A stretch of DNA of 10,680 bases, taken from contig DGSM01000085.1 in the NCBI GenBank assembly GCA_002393975.1, forward strand, positions 1-10,680, in the 5' to 3' direction. The translations under genes and the position numbers were made by a program. The stretch comes from Clostridiales bacterium UBA4362 (GTDB lineage: Bacteria > Bacillota > Clostridia > TANB77 > CAG-508). Below, piece by piece: positions 6,701-10,680 of the stretch; position 1 is the stretch's first letter; each line of letters begins with the position of its first letter. The notes under the pieces are model-generated. The model was not told the origin of the DNA. It did no database searches and worked only from the letters and a program-made list of their open reading frames with translations.

Positions 6701-9700
6701 ACATCATCTACAAGAGAACCTGCTTTATTTCCATTTGGATAAAAATCTTTTGGACATAAGTTACCTATATTTGATAGACGGGTAATTAATCCTTTTCTAA
6801 ATACATCATTATTCGCTGTAGAATATCCATCTATTTCTACGACATTTTTATCTCCTACTAAAAGAGCTCCTGAATTTAAATCTTGGTTAACATTAAGTCT
6901 TCCATGTTCATCTTTAGTTTGTTCAAAAGTAATTGTCATGGTCTTTGATTCATCAGGGGCCAATGAGCCTACCTCTATAAACAATTCATTATACATATTG
7001 TTTATACCTGATGGACCTAATTCAGTCTTATCTGCCTCATATGGATGTGAAGGTGGTACTGTTACTGATGCAGTACAATTTTCTGAACCAACTATAGAGC
7101 TTACTCTATATTGGTCATTCTTATCCCATTTTAAATAATATGAATCATAGTGATCTACAATGTATCCTACATCCATATCAACAACTCCAGAGTTTTTAAT
7201 AACAATTTTGTATGTAATAAACATACTTAAATCTCTTACATCTCCTCCAGAGCTATCCACTAATTTTCCATCATATAAATACATTGATTCTGTTATAACT
7301 CTTGAATAACTATTATTATAATTTAGAAGATTATTTCCTGCTCTAACAGTTATTTTTGCTAAGTCTTCAACATTAGCTTCTGATAAATTTAAATCTCCAT
7401 ATTGATAAACTTCTTTTTGACCATTTACCAACAATGTAACTTTTTCAAGGTCCATTCCAATTACAAGATTTGCTTCTTCTCTTCTTTTGAATGTAAAATC
7501 AACATTTCTTGCTTGGTCTCTGTTATTAATTGTTTGTTCATTGCTTGTTGCTTCTTTATTGTATAAAGAGTTAACTCTTCTAGGATTTGTTCCAACATTT
7601 ACAGGGAATGGATCATCACATACTATATGATTATAATTGGTATGCGTATCTGAATTTGCTACATTTCTATTATTAGCATCATCATTTCTTCCTGTTCCAG
7701 CATCTTCTAAGAAGAATTTTACTGGTGACTTATCTGGGAAATGATTTTTAGTTTCAGCAGTAACTAATGAGTCATAAATAAAGTTAGCTACTTGTCTAGT
7801 TTCATCATATGAGTCTAAAGATGAATTATACTCATGATTTCCTTCAGTTACACTCGTTCCTACTCCTCTTCCTGCTAAGTCTCCTGGTAGTACGCTTTCT
7901 AATATATATTCATATGTAATATCTGGTGCAGTTTCTATATCATCATAAGTTTCTACAATCTTTTGTATAGTTGTTTGATCAATATCTTTTAAACCTTTGT
8001 TCTCTCTTTCTTTTATAGAAACTTGTTTGAATCTGTCATATGCATCTACAAATCTAAATGCACCAACATTATTATCTTCTCCTCCATTTGGTTCAAGTTT
8101 AAAATCTCCATTTGGAACAAATGAAGCATCATTAGCTCTTAACTTTGTAAACCAACCATATGCTTTGTTAGGTCCTTTTTGACCATTATAATTCATATTT
8201 GAAGCATCTATGTCTGCAAATCTTTCATTTACTTCATCTCTGTCTGTTTCATATGCTGTTTTTCTATTAGCTATATTATCAGATATTTCTGTAACTTCCC
8301 CATCAGAGGTAGGATCATTCATATCTGCTATATATTCCATTCCATCATATCTAAATTTCAATCTATATTTATGTAATGGATTTAATCTTTGGAAACCATA
8401 GTTTCCATTTTTATCTGTCATTGTTATTTGAACAACTTCTTCATTTTCAAAAGCATTTTGTTGTTCCGCTTCCCAAGCTGCATGTGCAGTTTGATAAGCT
8501 GCTAAATCAGCATTATATTGTGCAAGTGCTGCTTCATAATTCGCTTGATTTACATTATATTGTGGAAGAATATTGTTTATATAATTATTATATGCAGCTA
8601 ATTTTTCATTATATTCTGGTAATAAAACATTATCATAATTATATTTATCAATATCATATTGTGCTTTATCTTTTTCATATTGATCCATTAATGCATTAAA
8701 TTCAGTATCTGTCATTGATTCACCAGATACAGTTGCAGTATGTTTATATTTTATTACTGTATGGCCCCAATCATAAATATTGCTTGGATCATATGAATCA
8801 GCAGAATATTGTCCAGTATGTCCAGTGCTTTCTTGCCAACTTTCTCCTTGTAGTACATCCCAATCTTGCCATCCTGATGGATAATTTTGTCCAGAATTCA
8901 TTACATAAACTTGTAACTTACCAGATTCATCATATCTATACTTGTTAAAGCATACATAATGGGTTGCACTAGTAATTCCTGGAGTATTTTTATAGCATGC
9001 TGTAACTGCACTATATTCTTCTCCATCTTGCCATTGTATTTGTCCATCTATTTCTTGTGGTAAATTATTAATGATAAAGTCTCTATTCATATACACATTA
9101 GAATCACCATTACTTGGATCATTAAAAGCTTCAACTACTATATCACTACTAACACCATTAGAATTTCCATGTTCATTAATATATTCTGTAGCAAATTCGA
9201 TTAAGTTCGCTCTGGATGGGTTTCTATAATCATTTGTTGGATTTAAAACACTCTCTCCATCATACTCGTAATAGCCTTTATCATGCATCCAATTCATTAC
9301 TTCTTCAGGAGTAACATCATATCCTACTGATTGAAGAGTATTTGCAATAGCAAACATAGCACATTGTCTAAGTTTTTGCATCTCTGATTCTTCTGGAATT
9401 TCCCATGTTTCTCTAGTAGGTTTTTTAGGTTCCTCAGGCTCTTCTGGTGGTTCTGGTTTTGGAACATCTTCTATTTCAGGTGGTATTGGTGGTGTTGGCG
9501 GTAATGGTTCTGGCGAAGTAGTAAGTGGTCCTAAATCTATTAAAGTAACTTCAATTCCTGAACCCTGCCAAACATTATTAACTTGATAATTTGCAACACT
9601 TTCTATTCCTTGAATATTTTCACTTACATTTCCACCTAAATATTCATTAATTTCTTTTTTGGTTAATAAATAATCTTTTTGACTATTAGCTGGTTGTCCT

Positions 9701-10680
9701 TCAATATGTAAATCTATGATGCATTCTTGCATTCCAGTGTTTGTTTCTTCAACAAATGGAATTGCATATCTTTCGTCAACACTTGCAACAGGGACATAAA
9801 GTGCTGTACTTGCATTATTAGTATAAAACTCTTCATATGCTTCAAGAGCTTCTGCATATAGTTCACCCATCTTAGCATTCCAAGCTGCGATTAAAGCTTC
9901 TTCTGCTGAATCAGAATCATCATAATCATAGTCTGATGCATCTATTGTCACTTTGTCAATTTTATAGCAGTAGAAACATTGATATGTTTGTAGTACTAAT
10001 TCTCCACTTGGAGTCGGATTTCTATAAAAGCGTATCAAAACATCCTCTATTGATGTTTCTTCATATCTATATTTACAGCTGCATGTACAATCGCAGCCTT
10101 CTTCTTCATCACAAGAACATTCATCATCTCCTAAGCATCCACATCCACAATCACAATCTACATCTTCTTCGCTACATCCACATTCATTTGATGTTACATC
10201 TCCTACTACATAATCTTCAACATTTAGTTTATCATCATATCCTGCTGAAGAGTGTTTTAGACCTGCACCCATAGATACTGTTTCCATAGAAATTGGTGGA
10301 CGTTTTATTCCAACATCTTGATTCCAAAAAATAGTGTACTCTGTTTTTAGAGCATTCCAATGTGATGTTTTATCATCATAATCATCACAATAGTAATCTC
10401 TATTTCCTAGTCCTGGAACATCTATATTATTTATATAGATACCATCACATCTTTCTTTAGCATCATCAACATAATCTTTTATATTATAATGTGTTCCGTT
10501 ATCATCTTCCCAAGTTACCTTACTTCCTCCACTTATTCCATTTGAGTCTGAGACCATTGTTTCCATAGCTGTAATACCTTCTTCGATATCAGCAGTTCTT
10601 GTATCTAATGGATCCCTGTAGAAAAATGCATTTGATAAGCGATCTGCACCTATATCATCAAAAGGAAATCTCCAATTTGT
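3766..10680 (-). CDS. Giant LPxTG-anchored multidomain surface protein with Cys-rich cluster and cysteine-peptidase-like domain, 5' end off the right edge
   Basis: 2304 residues are visible, numbered here from the right edge. The frame is open to the edge. The first in-window ATG (10566) lacks a signal peptide after it, so the real start lies outside. Layout: residues 167-202, a 12-Cys acidic cluster; 369-380, a GIEVTLIDL strand typical of the first half of SdrD_B; 388-425, a Pro/Glu linker; 433-640, a C39/papain-like domain (Cys440, His574, Asn595); 653-743, a Tyr/Ala-rich helix; 748-786, the second half of SdrD_B (TDKNGNYGF...LKFRYDG). A second SdrD_B-like domain spans about 1355-1530 (SGYTFEDI, NGVTVQLVEL, GFYKFVNVPPG). 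DUF11-like stretches occur near 1155 and 1950. LPPTG lies at 2255-2259, then a membrane helix and a basic tail. The protein is therefore sortase-linked to the wall. Role unknown; adhesion or surface processing is inference. About 20 of 26 cysteines or fewer fall in the first 580 residues. Confidence 0.92.
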   Translation of the reverse strand, partial: TNWRFPFDDIGADRLSNAFFYRDPLDTRTADIEEGITAMETMVSDSNGISGGSKVTWEDDNGTHYNIKDYVDDAKERCDGIYINNIDVPGLGNRDYYCDDYDDKTSHWNALKTEYTIFWNQDVGIKRPPISMETVSMGAGLKHSSAGYDDKLNVEDYVVGDVTSNECGCSEEDVDCDCGCGCLGDDECSCDEEEGCDCTCSCKYRYEETSIEDVLIRFYRNPTPSGELVLQTYQCFYCYKIDKVTIDASDYDYDDSDSAEEALIAAWNAKMGELYAEALEAYEEFYTNNASTALYVPVASVDERYAIPFVEETNTGMQECIIDLHIEGQPANSQKDYLLTKKEINEYLGGNVSENIQGIESVANYQVNNVWQGSGIEVTLIDLGPLTTSPEPLPPTPPIPPEIEDVPKPEPPEEPEEPKKPTRETWEIPEESEMQKLRQCAMFAIANTLQSVGYDVTPEEVMNWMHDKGYYEYDGESVLNPTNDYRNPSRANLIEFATEYINEHGNSNGVSSDIVVEAFNDPSNGDSNVYMNRDFIINNLPQEIDGQIQWQDGEEYSAVTACYKNTPGITSATHYVCFNKYRYDESGKLQVYVMNSGQNYPSGWQDWDVLQGESWQESTGHTGQYSADSYDPSNIYDWGHTVIKYKHTATVSGESMTDTEFNALMDQYEKDKAQYDIDKYNYDNVLLPEYNEKLAAYNNYINNILPQYNVNQANYEAALAQYNADLAAYQTAHAAWEAEQQNAFENEEVVQITMTDKNGNYGFQRLNPLHKYRLKFRYDGMEYIADMNDPTSDGEVTEISDNIANRKTAYETDRDEVNERFADIDASNMNYNGQKGPNKAYGWFTKLRANDASFVPNGDFKLEPNGGEDNNVGAFRFVDAYDRFKQVSIKERENKGLKDIDQTTIQKIVETYDDIETAPDITYEYILESVLPGDLAGRGVGTSVTEGNHEYNSSLDSYDETRQVANFIYDSLVTAETKNHFPDKSPVKFFLEDAGTGRNDDANNRNVANSDTHTNYNHIVCDDPFPVNVGTNPRRVNSLYNKEATSNEQTINNRDQARNVDFTFKRREEANLVIGMDLEKVTLLVNGQKEVYQYGDLNLSEANVEDLAKITVRAGNNLLNYNNSYSRVITESMYLYDGKLVDSSGGDVRDLSMFITYKIVIKNSGVVDMDVGYIVDHYDSYYLKWDKNDQYRVSSIVGSENCTASVTVPPSHPYEADKTELGPSGINNMYNELFIEVGSLAPDESKTMTITFEQTKDEHGRLNVNQDLNSGALLVGDKNVVEIDGYSTANNDVFRKGLITRLSNIGNLCPKDFYPNGNKAGSLVDDVVNPTENRVEVDTASAPNLVIYIPSKGYIPCISGYTFEDIRSEESDKALIGNGKYNESDKDRKDNGDKDQKVNGVTVQLVELVRKVDQNGLTDSGNDTYIKEKIWGTTTFTLETKGADGRRATGNPLYIPSENPQDNNVYRYYSGSDKAQVILDVDNGYLSVSNKVDEEGKNYVSLEGDSGFYKFVNVPPGLFVIRFIYGDTTQTMLVKGADSNEVNTLLKNTSVQGNPNDVINYEDPTNEQYMFLKGSSDGYVSLEGLNSKSYNGNDYKSTIYQSGLDQETTYEGINGYKDYNRQNFTNDDGISMTQINDGDLLSKLYYYDISGADGGDHTISDAKDIYAFRQNSDNYAKGYFSSSTGSLKQDQQKAQIEILKTTSNADQPDNHYSNTYDPDNYHSIIQDGSTVDSSIVGENAVTLRNYRNEIMNSFYQIGTYTSSNVKPTDISDNQAKLDATRQVNMIKELMKYTRMVAQSGVINFEIEYTVEDWAGKNGSDGESGYIEVGQLNSGNPDDLGLPKSDYSNKDTRTKHYHIKDLNLGLVERPEAQIRLNKNVSNVKISLSSGETLFDTSKSVNNLYYARHKMHIYKHVNKGRLQSVQVTTNSFKTPELIQAYMDEELLENSTLDITYLFTVENIGEVDYLDKQFYYTGKTNNTSLSNVSRTNVDEVLDYVSNKINFKENISNNLDELRVKNVDKTKLNSGYEKSKWQVKAAIPEGGTEGSISDTKDYYGKYIYPFGVSQVDAQRDQTPVGGTTPNPLKNNYLWGADAASNLNADLVNREYFDRITTYDTIISTDRLSTKKYNSSNYSSIQVNGGVAYTFGLVPKVLDPGNEEDFKVETPLALSLVMGENEDLVFPNLTEAVRISNSVGRRCTYSTVGNQPMANQHSGNDVTSKETQDTLLDKYSTYNPIDVVTPIEVDADSSQSVRILPPTGLNKNNSNLFFALIGAASIIIVSILMLKAGITHKKHKNRKDIKRWK
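3769..3918 (-). other. Sortase cell-wall sorting signal (LPPTG)
   Basis: The last 50 residues of the giant protein are LPPTG, a short Asn-rich spacer, a hydrophobic helix (FFALIGAASIIIVSILML) and a tail ending HKKHKNRKDIKRWK. This is the classic three-part signal for sortase cleavage between Thr and Gly. Pro instead of Glu at the third position is a permitted variant. No sortase gene is in the window. Confidence 0.93.
8452..8724 (-). other. Tyr/Ala-rich helical stalk segment
   Basis: Residues of about 653-743 of the visible giant protein are predicted helical, with recurring words such as YNEKLAAYN, NYEAALAQYNADLAAYQ and AAWEAEQQ. Tyr recurs at roughly 7-residue steps. The style recalls the alanine-rich helical repeats of streptococcal antigen I/II adhesins; homology is not established. 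It joins the peptidase-like domain to the returning SdrD_B half. Confidence 0.6.
8761..9384 (-). other. C39/papain-like cysteine peptidase-like domain in the giant protein
   Basis: Residues of about 433-640 begin with QKLRQCAMFAIANTL, then SVGYDVTPEEV, a pattern seen at the N-terminal helix of Peptidase_C39_2-type domains (nucleophile Cys at the helix start, later a G...VTPEE turn). A candidate His lies in SATHYVCF (His574), followed by a strand and VMNSGQ (Asn595), in the order Cys-His-Asn/Asp. The Gly normally after the Cys in C39 is Ala here, and the oxyanion Gln position is unclear (Gln435 or Gln439), so activity is uncertain. Confidence 0.6.
9406..9519 (-). other. Proline/glutamate-rich linker
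   Basis: Residues of about 388-425 are dominated by Pro, Glu and Lys, for example PLPPTPPIPPEIEDVPKPEP. Such segments are extended spacers in wall-anchored proteins. It separates the first SdrD_B-like strand from the peptidase-like domain. Confidence 0.8.
10075..10182 (-). other. 12-cysteine acidic cluster (metallothionein-like or disulfide knot)
   Basis: These 36 codons encode 12 Cys and 13 Asp/Glu. The spacing is CxC-x6-CxCxCxC-x5-CxC-x5-CxCxCxC, a 2+4+2+4 layout that looks like a duplicated unit. Aromatic residues are absent inside it, and the flanks are KYRY and more acidic sequence. CxC arrays occur in metallothioneins and in disulfide-rich extracellular modules; which applies here is not decidable from sequence. 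It lies outside the cell if the protein is anchored as predicted. Confidence 0.85.

Noticed and set aside
8376..10274. Plus-strand ORFs rich in His, Leu and Tyr (8376-8699, 8715-8948, 9936-10274)
   Set aside because: They are antisense to the giant protein, their composition mirrors its Asp/Tyr/Cys codons, and they lack ribosome binding sites.
10564..10566. ATG at 10566 as the true start of the giant protein, with AAGAAGG 10 nt upstream
   Set aside because: The frame stays open for 38 more codons to the edge with ordinary coding sequence, and no signal peptide follows this ATG although the protein has a sortase signal.

Overview
The window looks like chromosomal DNA from a low-GC Gram-positive bacterium (Bacillota, probably an uncultured gut Clostridia- or Mollicutes-related lineage). 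The evidence is strong AT bias, AAGGAAGG/GGAGG ribosome binding sites, sigma-A-type promoters, tRNAs with encoded CCA, Trp encoded by TGG, and a sortase-anchored surface protein ending in LPPTG, a membrane helix and a basic tail. The lineage is inference from composition and protein style, not from a database match.

Layout, left to right. (1) 1-2032, minus strand: the N-terminal 677 residues of a secreted, probably thioester-forming (TQXA/TED-type) surface protein. It has DUF11-like beta domains and the start of a 204-residue repeat, and it runs off the left edge. Its promoter, roughly 100-nt leader with interleaved inverted repeats, and upstream A-tracts lie at 2040-2222. (2) 2342-3331, plus strand and divergent: a DHH/DHHA1 phosphoesterase of the NrnB/nanoRNase type. 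(3) 3428-3692: a minus-strand tRNA-Gly(GCC)-tRNA-Cys(GCA) unit with a near-consensus promoter and a terminator that can also serve the DHH gene. The tRNA-Gly has an unusual A19-U56 elbow pair. (4) 3766-10680, minus strand: the last 2304 residues of a giant cell-wall-anchored protein, open at its 5' end on the right edge. A terminator hairpin follows its stop codon.

The giant protein is the most interesting part of the window. Its visible N-terminal third carries a 12-cysteine acidic cluster with a regular CxC/CxCxCxC layout, a proline-rich linker, a C39/papain-like cysteine peptidase-like domain, and a Tyr/Ala-rich helical stalk. These appear to sit between the two halves of an SdrD_B-like (prealbumin-type) domain. 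The remainder is a long array of beta-rich stalk modules, two of which look like diverged copies of each other, ending in the sorting signal.

Together the two large proteins suggest a surface adhesion and display locus flanking housekeeping genes. Nothing in the window shows phage, transposon, CRISPR or classical defence genes.
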